A stretch of DNA of 38,718 bases, taken from positions 1 through 38,718 of the forward strand of contig JASEGT010000016.1 of NCBI GenBank assembly GCA_030018005.1. The letters run 5' to 3'. A program made the position numbers and the translations under genes. The DNA comes from Actinomycetota bacterium. Lineage in GTDB: Bacteria; Actinomycetota; Aquicultoria; Aquicultorales; Aquicultoraceae. Position 1 is the first letter of the stretch. Each line of letters opens with the position of its first letter. Below, one piece after another: positions 25,479-32,896 of the stretch. The notes under the pieces are model-generated. The model worked only from the letters and a program-made list of their open reading frames with translations. It searched no databases and was not told the DNA's origin.

Positions 25479-25931
25479 ATGGATATACTGGGCCTTATTG
25501 ATCGGCTGGAGGATATAATAGCCAACGGGCGTAAGGTTCCTTTATCGGGGTCGGTCGTTCTTCAAGAGCAAAGAATGTACGAGATAATCGACGAACTTCG
25601 CGCCGCCCTTCCGGAGGAACTCAAAACAGCACGTTGGATTGTGAAGGAACGGCAGGAGATGATCGATGAGGCCGACAAAGAAGCCGAGCGGGTCATAGAC
25701 GAAGCAAGGCTGCGAGCCGAAGAGATGCTAAAAGAGAAAGAAATCGTAAGACTGGCGGAGCGGAGGGCGAACGACATCATCGAAGCGGCGCAGGCACGAG
25801 AACGGGAGATAAGGCTCGGAGCCGAAGATTACGCGGATGAGATGCTGGCGAACCTCGAAGTAAACCTGGGGAAGCTACTGACTGCGGTCCAGCGGGGGCG
25901 CGACAGATTGCAGGGCAGACTGGAACGATAA
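25479..25931 (+). CDS. coiled-coil protein related to DivIVA/ATP-synthase-stalk-like proteins
   Basis: 150 residues from ATG 25479, with GGGAGG about 11 bases upstream. The first 60 residues (MDILGLIDRLEDIIANGRKV, then EQRMYEIIDELRAALP) resemble the start of DivIVA-related coiled-coil proteins. From about residue 45 it is one long Glu/Arg/Ala-rich heptad region, TARWIVKERQEMIDEADKEAERVIDEA and onwards, to the end. Such proteins follow coaD in many actinobacteria and clostridia and are annotated as ATPase-like or DivIVA-like. No enzymatic motif is present. A structural, possibly membrane-associated or cell-division role is inferred. Confidence 0.8.
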   Translation: MDILGLIDRLEDIIANGRKVPLSGSVVLQEQRMYEIIDELRAALPEELKTARWIVKERQEMIDEADKEAERVIDEARLRAEEMLKEKEIVRLAERRANDIIEAAQAREREIRLGAEDYADEMLANLEVNLGKLLTAVQRGRDRLQGRLER

Positions 25932-25977
25932 GTAAGCAAACATCATTTTACGTGATTATTTTCGAGCGCATAGCATA

Positions 25978-26009
25978 AGTTCTTGTGATTCCACCACAAG
26001 GACTTTTTT
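25978..26009 (+). terminator. intrinsic terminator
   Basis: AGTTCTTGTG (25978-25987) pairs with CACAAGGACT (25995-26004), 10 pairs including one G-U, and is followed by TTTTT. It ends the DUF1858-fakA-recG-rsmD-coaD-coiled-coil operon. Confidence 0.88.
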
Positions 26010-26107
26010 ATGAATCGAAGTGTCGTGACCGCCGATCATGTATGGCCGATGCTGATATTGGTGATAATAGGGATAGGGACCTCGCGATTGAGAAGGCAGG
26101 GATATAG

Positions 26108-26638
26108 ATGAACAGAGTCATTCTTGACGTAAAAGATATTTTGGGAGATGTCGGCGCAGAAAAGAGTTATAGCTTCGAGCGCGACTTTAACCCGATCATA
26201 TCGGAGACGACGAAGCTCGCATTTAGCAAGCCGGTCAATTTCGATATAATAATCGAGAATACGGGGCGCGGCGTTCGCGTGAAAGGCCGCATCTCTTCGG
26301 CGGTGTTTCTTGAGTGCAGCCGCTGTCTCAACGAGTTCGAGTTTCCTGTCGAGTGGGAGATAGATGAGGTGTTCGTGACCGAAACGATGCCCGGTGAAGA
26401 TGTCTACACAATAGACGAGACACGGATAGACCTCGGGCCACCGGCAGAGGAAGCATTTGTCCTTGCCGTACCGATGAAACCGCTCTGCCATGACGCCTGC
26501 GCCGGTCTCTGTCCGGTATGCGGCGAGCCGCTCGACGAGCACCACAGGGCACACGAGGAAGAAAAAGTCGACGCCAGGATGGAAGCCTTACGGCAGCTTC
26601 TCGAAGATAAAGGCGGGGAAAGTGCGAGAAAAGCTTAA
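26108..26638 (+). CDS. yceD: DUF177 / YceD family protein
   Basis: 176 residues from ATG 26108 with GAAGGCAGGG upstream. DUF177 proteins are linked to 23S rRNA accumulation or ribosome assembly. Two cysteine motifs are seen: CSRC near residue 75 (ISSAVFLECSRCLNEFEFPV) and CHDACAGLCPVCGEPL near 130-145, a probable zinc site of the C-terminal half. The family is normally followed by rpmF, but here rpmF is absent and a tandem repeat, a hairpin and opposite-strand genes follow. It is transcribed apart from the coaD operon behind its own terminator-separated leader. Confidence 0.9.
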   Translation: MNRVILDVKDILGDVGAEKSYSFERDFNPIISETTKLAFSKPVNFDIIIENTGRGVRVKGRISSAVFLECSRCLNEFEFPVEWEIDEVFVTETMPGEDVYTIDETRIDLGPPAEEAFVLAVPMKPLCHDACAGLCPVCGEPLDEHHRAHEEEKVDARMEALRQLLEDKGGESARKA

Positions 26639-26639
26639 G

Positions 26640-26661
26640 TGTAATGGCTGTGTAATGGCTG
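26640..26661. repeat. tandem 11-bp repeat downstream of DUF177
   Basis: TGTAATGGCTG occurs twice in perfect tandem (26640-26650 and 26651-26661), starting two bases after the DUF177 stop codon. Confidence 0.7.
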
Positions 26662-26700
26662 TGCGCTCGGGGGTTCGAATACTGGTGCCCCAGCGACAAG

Positions 26701-26727
26701 AAGCCCTGCCTTGGATAGCAGGGCTTT
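26701..26727 (+). terminator. hairpin with short T tract after DUF177
   Basis: AAGCCCTGC (26701-26709) and GCAGGGCTT (26718-26726) form a perfect 9-bp stem with loop CTTGGATA. Only TTT follows, then AAACCTG, so termination strength is moderate. It may serve both DUF177 and, as a reverse-strand hairpin, the gene at 26750. Confidence 0.6.
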
Positions 26728-26749
26728 AAACCTGTTTATATCGCTCTTC

Positions 26750-27160
26750 TTATGCTGCCTTCTTCCGCACGATAACATCTGGTCTTACGTCCGGCTCTAA
26801 TTGAAGGCCTTCCACGTACTTGTTATACAAGCTACCCGCACTAATAGAATTGATTAGTTTCTCGATCTTCGCATCATCATAGCCCAACTGCTTCAACATA
26901 GCAGTATCGAAATTAATTCAGTAGGAGCACTGGTTAGTCACATCTACGGCCAAGTTGAAGAGGTAGTAGGCCTCCTTGCCCCAGTACTCTTCATCTTGCT
27001 TTATACCTTCCAATGCCGCCTTCATGTTCTCAGGATTATGGGCTAGTGCTTTAAAGACATTGGGCACAAAATCTAAGCCAAAATGTTGCTTGACCTCATT
27101 ATACACGGCTCTAACTTCGGCAGTTGCTTCGTTTTCCTCGATAAGATGAATTGTTGTCAA
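26750..27160 (-). CDS. AhpD-like / carboxymuconolactone decarboxylase-family protein, probable selenoprotein (UGA = Sec)
   Basis: Start: TTG 27158-27160 with GGGGAGGTGA just upstream (7 bases after GGAGG); the frame is also open from ATG 27242-27244, but that lies within the promoter. After 80 residues comes an in-frame TGA (26918-26920), then 55 more codons to TAA 26750-26752, giving 136 residues. The N-terminal part has VPNVFKALAHNPENMKAALE and VDVTNQCSY, the carboxymuconolactone decarboxylase/AhpD pattern. The family's redox site is C-x-x-C; here it is Cys78-Ser-Tyr-UGA81, followed by INFDTAMLKQLGYDDAKIEK, clearly the continuing family sequence. The UGA therefore replaces the second redox Cys, as in known CxxU AhpD-like selenoproteins. 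The usual His four residues further on is Asp. The alternative is a nonsense mutation in a pseudogene, but no other lesion is present. Peroxidase or thiol-redox activity is inferred. Confidence 0.75.
26887..26905 (-). promoter_or_regulatory. candidate SECIS hairpin after the UGA codon
   Basis: On the minus strand ACTGCT (26905-26900) and AGCAGT (26892-26887) form a 6-bp stem with loop ATGTTGA. It begins 12 bases after the UGA, so the loop is 18 bases from it, within the range usual for bacterial SECIS elements. The loop does not begin with the expected G, so the fit is imperfect. Confidence 0.45.
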
Positions 27161-27214
27161 CTCGTCACCTCCCCTCTGTACAAGCTGATGGTTTATACCC
27201 GGCGGTTTTGATCT

Positions 27215-27244
27215 TATAAACGCTTTTGAGTAAGAAGAGTTCAA
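27215..27244 (-). promoter_or_regulatory. promoter of the candidate selenoprotein gene
   Basis: On the minus strand TTGAAC (27244-27239) and TTTATA (27220-27215) are 18 bases apart. Transcription would begin near 27208, about 48 bases before TTG 27160 and downstream of ATG 27244, which supports the TTG start. Confidence 0.6.
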
Positions 27245-27385
27245 TTAATTTTATTTAGTGAAAGCAGATTCGAACATCGTTCAATTGCCACCCCGGTAAT
27301 ATGTTGACCCCCTAATTAATAGTAACGACAAGCCATTTACTATTCGTCTGAAAGTTCTGATATCCGTTTCGGATATATGCAATAA

Positions 27386-27414
27386 TTGTGATAATCGAGA
27401 CTAAACAATATATA
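27386..27414 (+). promoter_or_regulatory. promoter of the PAS/GAF/SpoIIE phosphatase gene
   Basis: TTGTGA at 27386-27391 and TATATA at 27409-27414 are separated by exactly 17 bases. Confidence 0.6.
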
Positions 27415-27524
27415 GCACGTGTCGAAATTGAAGCAGGCCTATGGAATTCGGTAATATAAGAACAAAGAAAGCCGCCGGAACTTACGGCTAAGATGATAAG
27501 CGATGGATAGTTTGGGGGACTAGC

Positions 27525-29501
27525 TTGGAAAGGTTAGAATACATATTTGAGACCCTCGTTGATGGCATCATTATTATGGACCGAAATGGCTATATTAAGT
27601 TTGCCAATAAAGGGACAGAGAAAATCCTTGGCCTGAAGCGAAGCGAGATCATCGGTCGAACATGCAACGAACTTCCATGTAAGATCACCACTTTGGGTGG
27701 AGAACCCCTTTCCTCAGAAATGCTTCCATTTTCTCAGGCGATAAGAACCGGTAAGCCGGTTTTCGACAGAGAGCTTTCTATTGAGCGTGTTGATGATAGC
27801 CGGGCGATCATATCGGTAAACGCTGCGCCGTTTACCGATGAGTCGGGAGATATTACAGGTATCGTTATATCGCTTAGAGATATATCCGAGCGCAAACAGG
27901 CCGAAGAGGCACTGAAGAAGAGTGAAAAGCAGTTGCGCGATATCACCTCGGTGTTGGGGGAGGGAGTATACGTCCTCGACAAAGATGGGCACCTCACTTT
28001 TATGAATCCCGCGGCAGAGTCGCTTTTACGCTGGATCGAGGCCGAGTTATACGGCAAGGATGTGCATGAAGCGATCCACTACCAGAGGGCAGATGGCGCG
28101 AGGTTTCGCGCCGAGGAGTGCCCAGTGCTCGAAATTATAAGTTCGGGAGGAGTTTACCGCACTGACGACGATGTCTTTACCCGAAAAGATGGCAGCATAT
28201 TCCCAGTAGCTTACGTCACTACGCCCATCATAGAAAACGGGCAAGTCGTTGCTTCTGTTACGACGTTTCAAGATATCACTGAGCGTAAAAGGGCAGAGAG
28301 GTTGCGCGATGCTCTTAACGATATCAACGCCGCTGTAAATTCAACGCTTGAATTCGACGAGATAATGAAAAGAGTCGTTGTGGAGGCCTGCGAAGCAATT
28401 GTTTGCGAAACAACAGCGATAACCATGCGTGAAGATGACTACTGGGTGGTAAGATACGCTCACGGATTTGCGCGAGAGATAATCGGCGTAAAGCTAACCG
28501 ATGAGGAAGCACCGCATTTGACTTTAGCTGCAAGAACCAACAAACCAATCGCTATTGACCACGCTTATAGTGATGAACGAGTCGATCGAGAAGTGATGGC
28601 GAAATACGACATCAGCTCTACCCTGGTCGTTCCCTTAATGGTAAAAGAAAATGTTATGGGCGTCCTCTCCTTCAACCATCACTCCGCTGCCGTTGCTTTT
28701 AAAGAAGTCGATGTTGATTTTGCAAGCAAGCTCGGCTTATCATTATCGCTTGCCATTGAAAACGCCCGGCTTTACGCAGGTCAGCGAAGAATTGCCGATA
28801 CCCTACAGGAGGCGCTGCTTACGATGCCAGAAAGAATAGAAGGCATTGATTTTGGCTACCTCTATCTCGCTACAACGGATACCTCAAGGGTTGGGGGGGA
28901 TTTTTACGATGTCATTGAGCTTGATCATGATAGGGTTGGCCTGGTCGTGGGCGACGTTTCCGGCCATGGCCTAGAGGCGGCAACCTTAACCGCACTTGTT
29001 AAAAGCACTATCAGGGCCTATGCCTATGATAATTCGTCGCCGGCCATAATTATGGCCAAGACCAACGAAGCGATTATAAAAGCGTCTGCTCCAGAATTAT
29101 TTATCACCGTGTTCTTCGGTACCTTAGACACGAAATCCGGGGTTCTTACCTACTGCAGCGCGGGGCATCCTCCTGCAATAGTTAAAAGAAAAACTTCTAA
29201 AGCCTTTTTTCTTACTACGAATTCTCCAGCCATCGGGGCTTTTAGGGGTCTAACTTATCTCGATAACCAGGAGACCCTTAAAAAAGGTGATGCTTTAATT
29301 ATTTATACCGATGGGGTAATTGAAGCCAGATGCGACAACGAGTTCTTTGGCGACGAGCGGCTAATAAAACTTATTGACGGCTTAAAGCCAACATCAGCCA
29401 AAGAAATCCCACAAGCGATTTTTAATGAGGTTGCAGACTGTACTGGCGGGATACTATCGGATGATGTGGCTATTCTCGCTGTTCGCCTAGAGGGCGATTA
29501 A
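27525..29501 (+). CDS. PAS-PAS-GAF-SpoIIE sensor serine phosphatase
   Basis: 658 residues from TTG 27525 with GGGGGA upstream. Two PAS domains come first (residues about 1-120, DRNGYIKFANKGTEKILGLKR; about 125-255, DKDGHLTFMNPAAESLLRW), each ending in a PAC-like ITERKRAE or ISERKQAE. A GAF domain is at about 265-415 (NSTLEFDEIMKRVVVEACEAI, LVVPLMVKENVMGVLSF). The C-terminal 220 residues are a SpoIIE/RsbU-type PP2C domain with GGDFYDVIELD, GDVSGHGLEAA, CSAGHPPAIV and YTDGVIEA, the metal-binding Asp residues included. It is soluble with no membrane segment. Relatives dephosphorylate anti-anti-sigma proteins and so release SigB. The signal is unknown, and no target gene is adjacent. Confidence 0.94.
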   Translation: MERLEYIFETLVDGIIIMDRNGYIKFANKGTEKILGLKRSEIIGRTCNELPCKITTLGGEPLSSEMLPFSQAIRTGKPVFDRELSIERVDDSRAIISVNAAPFTDESGDITGIVISLRDISERKQAEEALKKSEKQLRDITSVLGEGVYVLDKDGHLTFMNPAAESLLRWIEAELYGKDVHEAIHYQRADGARFRAEECPVLEIISSGGVYRTDDDVFTRKDGSIFPVAYVTTPIIENGQVVASVTTFQDITERKRAERLRDALNDINAAVNSTLEFDEIMKRVVVEACEAIVCETTAITMREDDYWVVRYAHGFAREIIGVKLTDEEAPHLTLAARTNKPIAIDHAYSDERVDREVMAKYDISSTLVVPLMVKENVMGVLSFNHHSAAVAFKEVDVDFASKLGLSLSLAIENARLYAGQRRIADTLQEALLTMPERIEGIDFGYLYLATTDTSRVGGDFYDVIELDHDRVGLVVGDVSGHGLEAATLTALVKSTIRAYAYDNSSPAIIMAKTNEAIIKASAPELFITVFFGTLDTKSGVLTYCSAGHPPAIVKRKTSKAFFLTTNSPAIGAFRGLTYLDNQETLKKGDALIIYTDGVIEARCDNEFFGDERLIKLIDGLKPTSAKEIPQAIFNEVADCTGGILSDDVAILAVRLEGD

Positions 29502-29532
29502 ACGCTCCTGATGTTAATGCTGGCATTTATTA

Positions 29533-29574
29533 GGTGCCAGGCACAAAAACATGCCTGGACACAGACTTGGCACC
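29533..29574. repeat. nested inverted repeat downstream of the sensor phosphatase
   Basis: GGTGCCA (29533-29539) is the perfect complement of TGGCACC (29568-29574), and within it CCAGGCA (29537-29543) pairs with TGCCTGG (29552-29558) as an alternative fold. The region lies between convergent genes. GGTGCCAGGCAC-like sequences recur as dispersed repeats in many bacteria, so it may be a repetitive element or a terminator hairpin. Confidence 0.55.
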
Positions 29575-29591
29575 ATGAGGAAGTTAAATGT

Positions 29592-29753
29592 TCAAGCTGC
29601 TTTCTTCTCAGACAAAGTCCTTACCTCGTCCATTAGCTTTTTCAATTGGTCCATTACCTGATCGAGCTTTTTATTTGCTTCATCCAACCTGTCTTCAATG
29701 TCCGGATGACGGTGCGCCTCGTACCCATGTTCACGCTGTTCGTGATGCATCAT
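29592..29753 (-). CDS. small His-rich coiled-coil protein, 53 aa
   Basis: A short gene: ATG 29751-29753 with a perfect AGGAGG 6 bases upstream, then 53 codons to TGA 29592-29594. The start MMHHEQREHGYEAHRHP carries five His in the first 16 residues, a possible metal site. From about residue 20 it is a continuous amphipathic helix (DRLDEANKKLDQVMDQLKKL) with heptad-like spacing of Leu, Val and Met. I do not recognise a family. It is convergent with the sensor phosphatase at 27525 and lies in front of the gap leading to the second phosphatase. A dimeric metal-binding or anchoring protein is a guess. Confidence 0.8.
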   Translation of the reverse strand: MMHHEQREHGYEAHRHPDIEDRLDEANKKLDQVMDQLKKLMDEVRTLSEKKAA

Positions 29754-30211
29754 AATTCACCTCCTGTCTTCGTATACCCCGAACTTCAATATTTGAACGG
29801 CCGCAATTCGCTCCTATTATATTTTCTTTAAGTCGAATTGCCGCCCTTGCAAAGAAGCTAGGGGGGTATATTGTCTAAAATATCATCGCAAGTCAGCGGC
29901 ATACTTTGCAGGCTATTCCAGCAACTCTAGGTTTGAATTGTGTTCACTGAGGACAGCAAAATATCCAGGTCTTCATAAAAGAACCCTTCATGTAAGACGT
30001 TGAAGGTTTCTTTTATATGGTAGTCGTATATGTAGCCATGAGGCTCGCAGGAAGCAGGGCAATCCCTAACGCCAAACTAAGAAAACGTTTCTTGACAAGC
30101 CGATAATTTTATTATTTTGCCGGCGCATTTATCCCTCTTTTGTTCTTATTTTAGTATAAACGGCATGGAAGTCTAGTAAATTGCCTGCATGACGGCCCCC
30201 CCACGTTATAG
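29754..30211. other. intergenic, 458 bases, with one imperfect hairpin
   Basis: No gene was found. An imperfect 13-bp inverted repeat (29977-29989 with 30002-30014; AAAAGAACCCTTC and GAAGGTTTCTTTT, one mismatch) encloses a 12-base loop and has A and T runs at its outer ends, so it could terminate transcription in both directions. The remainder is AT-rich with nothing recognisable. Confidence 0.5.
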
Positions 30212-31267
30212 TTACAACCCTTCTCGCTTGATAGCGGCGATGATGATGTCGTCAAACGGCATCTTCTTACTTTCAGAAACCGTTTTTTGGTAGATAATCT
30301 TAACGATATCATGGGGGCCGGAATGCGTATTCGCGTATAGAACGTCTTCCAACCGCTCGTATGGCATATCTCTGAAGTTCTCGCTGTCGGTAACGCCGTC
30401 GGTAAAAGCAAGAAACATGTCGCCCATCAAAAAGGGCGCCGACTGCGTTTCGATTATAAGCTCCGGTTCGATACCTATCGGCAATACCTCTTTGCTGACG
30501 AGCCTTTTAATTGTGTCGGTCTGGCTTGAGTATAGGAGCGGGGTTTCGTGCCCTGCGTTTACAAAATCAATGCTCTCGTCACCGAAGAGACAACAAAAGA
30601 GCGTGATGAACATACTCTCGGATAGTGTCGAGTAGATATGAGTATTAACTCTTTTGACCAGCTCGGTCAAGTCGTCTGTGTGCTCAAGCGCTTCGATGAT
30701 GTTCTGGTGAAGCATCGCTGAGAAGAGAGCGGCTGAAACGCTTTTCCCTGAGATATCCGCTATGCAGAAAAAGAGTCTATCACCAACGCTCCCGATGTGG
30801 TAATAATCCCCGCCGAGTTCTCTGGCAAATACGAGTTTGTGCGCGATAGAAAGATCTTTGTGCCGATCGGGGAAGAGAGTAAAAACTGATGCATGGATGC
30901 GCTGGGCGATTTCAAGGTCGTAACTTCTTTTTTCTTCAAACTCTCGAATTACCCTAAGCTGAACTATTAATCGGCCAATGAGCAAGGCTGTGAGCGTAAA
31001 TACCAGAAAGTGCAGGGTGACGTCGAGGCTGAGGCTGATGCCGCTTGCGGCCCCAAACCGGAAATGAAAAATAAGTTCGGCTAAGGCGGCCGTGACGGCG
31101 ACAAAGAGGCCGTATGCAAGGCTAACATAGACGGTAGCAGCGACAATAGGAACGAGATAAAGAATAGTAACATCGGGAGAAAATCCTACGACCGCATCGG
31201 CCAGGCCAATTGCTATCGCAGCTAGAAGCGAGCTTATAGCAATTATTGTTCTGATTAGCCTTGACAT
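30212..31267 (-). CDS. membrane-anchored SpoIIE-type PP2C phosphatase
   Basis: 351 residues. The frame opens at TTG 31286-31288, but GGGGAGGG lies inside it, so ATG 31265-31267 (12 bases further) is the likely start. The N-terminal 110 or so residues form about five membrane helices (IRTIIAISSLLAAIAIGLADAVVGF; TILYLVPIVAATVYVSLAYGLFV; LHFLVFTLTALLIGRLIVQL), resembling MASE-type integral sensors. A helical linker (IREFEEKRSYDLEIAQRIHASVFT) leads to the SpoIIE/RsbU phosphatase: ARELGGDYYHIGSVGD, CIADISGKSVSAA, FVNAGHETPLLY, AFTDGVTDS and FDDIIIA. One position differs from the family (GGDYYH for GGDFYD). It probably dephosphorylates an anti-anti-sigma factor in response to a membrane signal. It is the second such phosphatase in 4 kb. 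Confidence 0.92.
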   Translation of the reverse strand: MSRLIRTIIAISSLLAAIAIGLADAVVGFSPDVTILYLVPIVAATVYVSLAYGLFVAVTAALAELIFHFRFGAASGISLSLDVTLHFLVFTLTALLIGRLIVQLRVIREFEEKRSYDLEIAQRIHASVFTLFPDRHKDLSIAHKLVFARELGGDYYHIGSVGDRLFFCIADISGKSVSAALFSAMLHQNIIEALEHTDDLTELVKRVNTHIYSTLSESMFITLFCCLFGDESIDFVNAGHETPLLYSSQTDTIKRLVSKEVLPIGIEPELIIETQSAPFLMGDMFLAFTDGVTDSENFRDMPYERLEDVLYANTHSGPHDIVKIIYQKTVSESKKMPFDDIIIAAIKREGL

Positions 31268-31626
31268 ATAAAGAGCAGCCCTCCCCAAAATTCTACAACG
31301 CTATATAAATGTATTCCCCTTAGGGCGTTTTCTTATAGGGCGACCGGTAAATGTATTTCGGGTGCCGGTTTTACGAACTAACATTAATCGTTGACGTTCG
31401 TGTGACAAAATCGACCCAGTATGGATGAATTCTTTTGCTGCGTTAATCCAGCCTCCAAATCAAGCTTATACTAAAAGCTTCGATCGTATGCTTATCAAGC
31501 AGTCAGACAGGGTATTAACAAAGAAGCACGCTTCACAGTTCTTCATGCCGTTTAAATATGCTGGAATAGGGAATAGCCAGACCTATGGATATCAAGTGAA
31601 GGTGTCACTTTAAGGAGTGGATTTAC
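31268..31626. other. intergenic between divergent genes, nothing recognised (359 bases)
   Basis: It separates the minus-strand phosphatase from the plus-strand GAPDH gene and must hold promoters for both, but no clear -35/-10 pair was found. A short forward frame at 31425-31613 has no ribosome site. Confidence 0.4.
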
Positions 31627-32805
31627 ATGGCGGGAGAAAAAGTAAACGTCGGCGTAAACGGCTACGGTGTTATCGGCAAGCGTGTGGCTGATGCGGTCGC
31701 GAAGCAAGACGATATGCAACTCGTGGGTGTTTCCGATATCGTTTACGATTACCGAATCAGGGTTGCCGCTGAGCGGGGATATTCCATTTATGCATCCGTG
31801 GCGGACAAACGCTCCACAATGGAGCAGGCCAACATCCCGGTTGTCGGCACGCTCGATGAATTGCTCGGCAAGGTAGACGTAATAGTGGATTGTACGCCAA
31901 AAGGAATAGGCGCCAAAAACAAGGCCATCTACGAAAAAGCCGGCGTCAAAGCCATATTCCAGGGCGGCGAAGAACACGAGCTAACCGGAATGTCGTTTAC
32001 CGCACAGGTCAATTATGCCGAGGCGCTAAATAAGCAGTATGCGCGAGTTGTCTCCTGCAATACTACCGGGCTTTGCCGGGTACTGAACGCTCTCTACAAG
32101 CAAGCATGGGTCAAACGGGCGCGCGCCGTTCTTATGCGCAGGAGTACCGACCCCTGGGAGAGCCATCGGAGCGGCATGATCAACACGGCGATTCCCGAGA
32201 CAAAAGTGCCCAGCCATCAGGGTCCCGATGCCCAAACGGTAATTAAGAACCTCGATATTACGACGATGGCGGGCGCCGGCCCCTATAACCTGAGCCACCT
32301 GCATTACGCGATGGTCGAGACCACCAAGCCCGTTAGCCTGGAGGAACTGCGCCATGCGCTCTGGGAAGAGCCCCGCATCGCCTTTGTTCACTCAAGCAAC
32401 GGTTTGGTTGCGTTAAACTCGGTAGTCGAGCTTATGCGCGACCTGGGGCGACCCAGAAACGATATGTGGGAAGTCGCCGTCTGGGAAGACGCGTTGGCCG
32501 TTGATGAGCGCGAGGTCTATCTCGCTTTTCAAGTTCACAATGAGGCAGTCACCATCCCCGAGAGCGTCGATGCCATCCGTGCGTTAACGGGTATCGTTCA
32601 CAACGACATGGAGTCAATTGAGATGACTAACAGGGCTCTTGGTATAGTGAAGAGCTTTTTGCCAAAAACAATGCGCGAAGAGGTAAGGCATGAGGTGATG
32701 GGGAGAGACCTTGAAGAGGCGCGTCGCGATTTCATGGAGGAGGGCTTTAAGGGCTCAGAGGAGCCGACCAAGGCGGAGCCGACAAAAGGGCAGCGCATCG
32801 CTTAA
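31627..32805 (+). CDS. gap: class II (archaeal-type) glyceraldehyde-3-phosphate dehydrogenase
   Basis: 392 residues from ATG 31627, AAGGAG upstream. Class II GAPDH, of archaeal type, oxidises glyceraldehyde-3-phosphate with NAD(P) and phosphate; it is unrelated in detail to the common bacterial GapA. Rossmann motif VNVGVNGYGVIGKRVADAV at residues about 5-22, DVIVDCTPKGIGAKN, then YARVVSCNTTGLCRVLNALY with the catalytic Cys at about residue 144. MRRSTDPWESHRS and SSNGLVALNSVVELMRDLGR follow. Archaeal enzymes are about 335-340 residues; here the last 45 or so residues (FLPKTMREEVRHEVMGRDLE and a Lys/Glu/Pro tail with PTKAEPTKG) are an extension. It lies about 1.4 kb upstream of pfkA and before GH65, a small glycolytic group. 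Transfer from archaea is plausible but not shown. Confidence 0.93.
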   Translation: MAGEKVNVGVNGYGVIGKRVADAVAKQDDMQLVGVSDIVYDYRIRVAAERGYSIYASVADKRSTMEQANIPVVGTLDELLGKVDVIVDCTPKGIGAKNKAIYEKAGVKAIFQGGEEHELTGMSFTAQVNYAEALNKQYARVVSCNTTGLCRVLNALYKQAWVKRARAVLMRRSTDPWESHRSGMINTAIPETKVPSHQGPDAQTVIKNLDITTMAGAGPYNLSHLHYAMVETTKPVSLEELRHALWEEPRIAFVHSSNGLVALNSVVELMRDLGRPRNDMWEVAVWEDALAVDEREVYLAFQVHNEAVTIPESVDAIRALTGIVHNDMESIEMTNRALGIVKSFLPKTMREEVRHEVMGRDLEEARRDFMEEGFKGSEEPTKAEPTKGQRIA

Positions 32806-32896
32806 TCCCCGCCGCCCTTGCTGCAGGCGAGCATGTGCTTGTCTTGCCAGACAGATTGAGCACGGCGTAGAACCGTTAAAGTGCGGGCGGAGGGAC

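Noticed and set aside
26670-26700. A tRNA T-loop-like GTTCGAAT and a GCCCCA end after DUF177
   Set aside because: The flanking arms do not pair as a T-stem and no acceptor or anticodon arm is present, so it is not a tRNA gene. It might be a relic or attachment-site remnant.
26918-26920. Reading the UGA as a plain stop, giving a truncated AhpD-like protein
   Set aside because: The frame stays open and family-like for 55 further codons, and the UGA falls exactly on the second redox Cys, so a truncated gene is less likely. It remains the main alternative.
31425-31613. Forward open frame of 62 codons before gap
   Set aside because: No ribosome site, no family resemblance, and it ends inside the gap ribosome-binding region.
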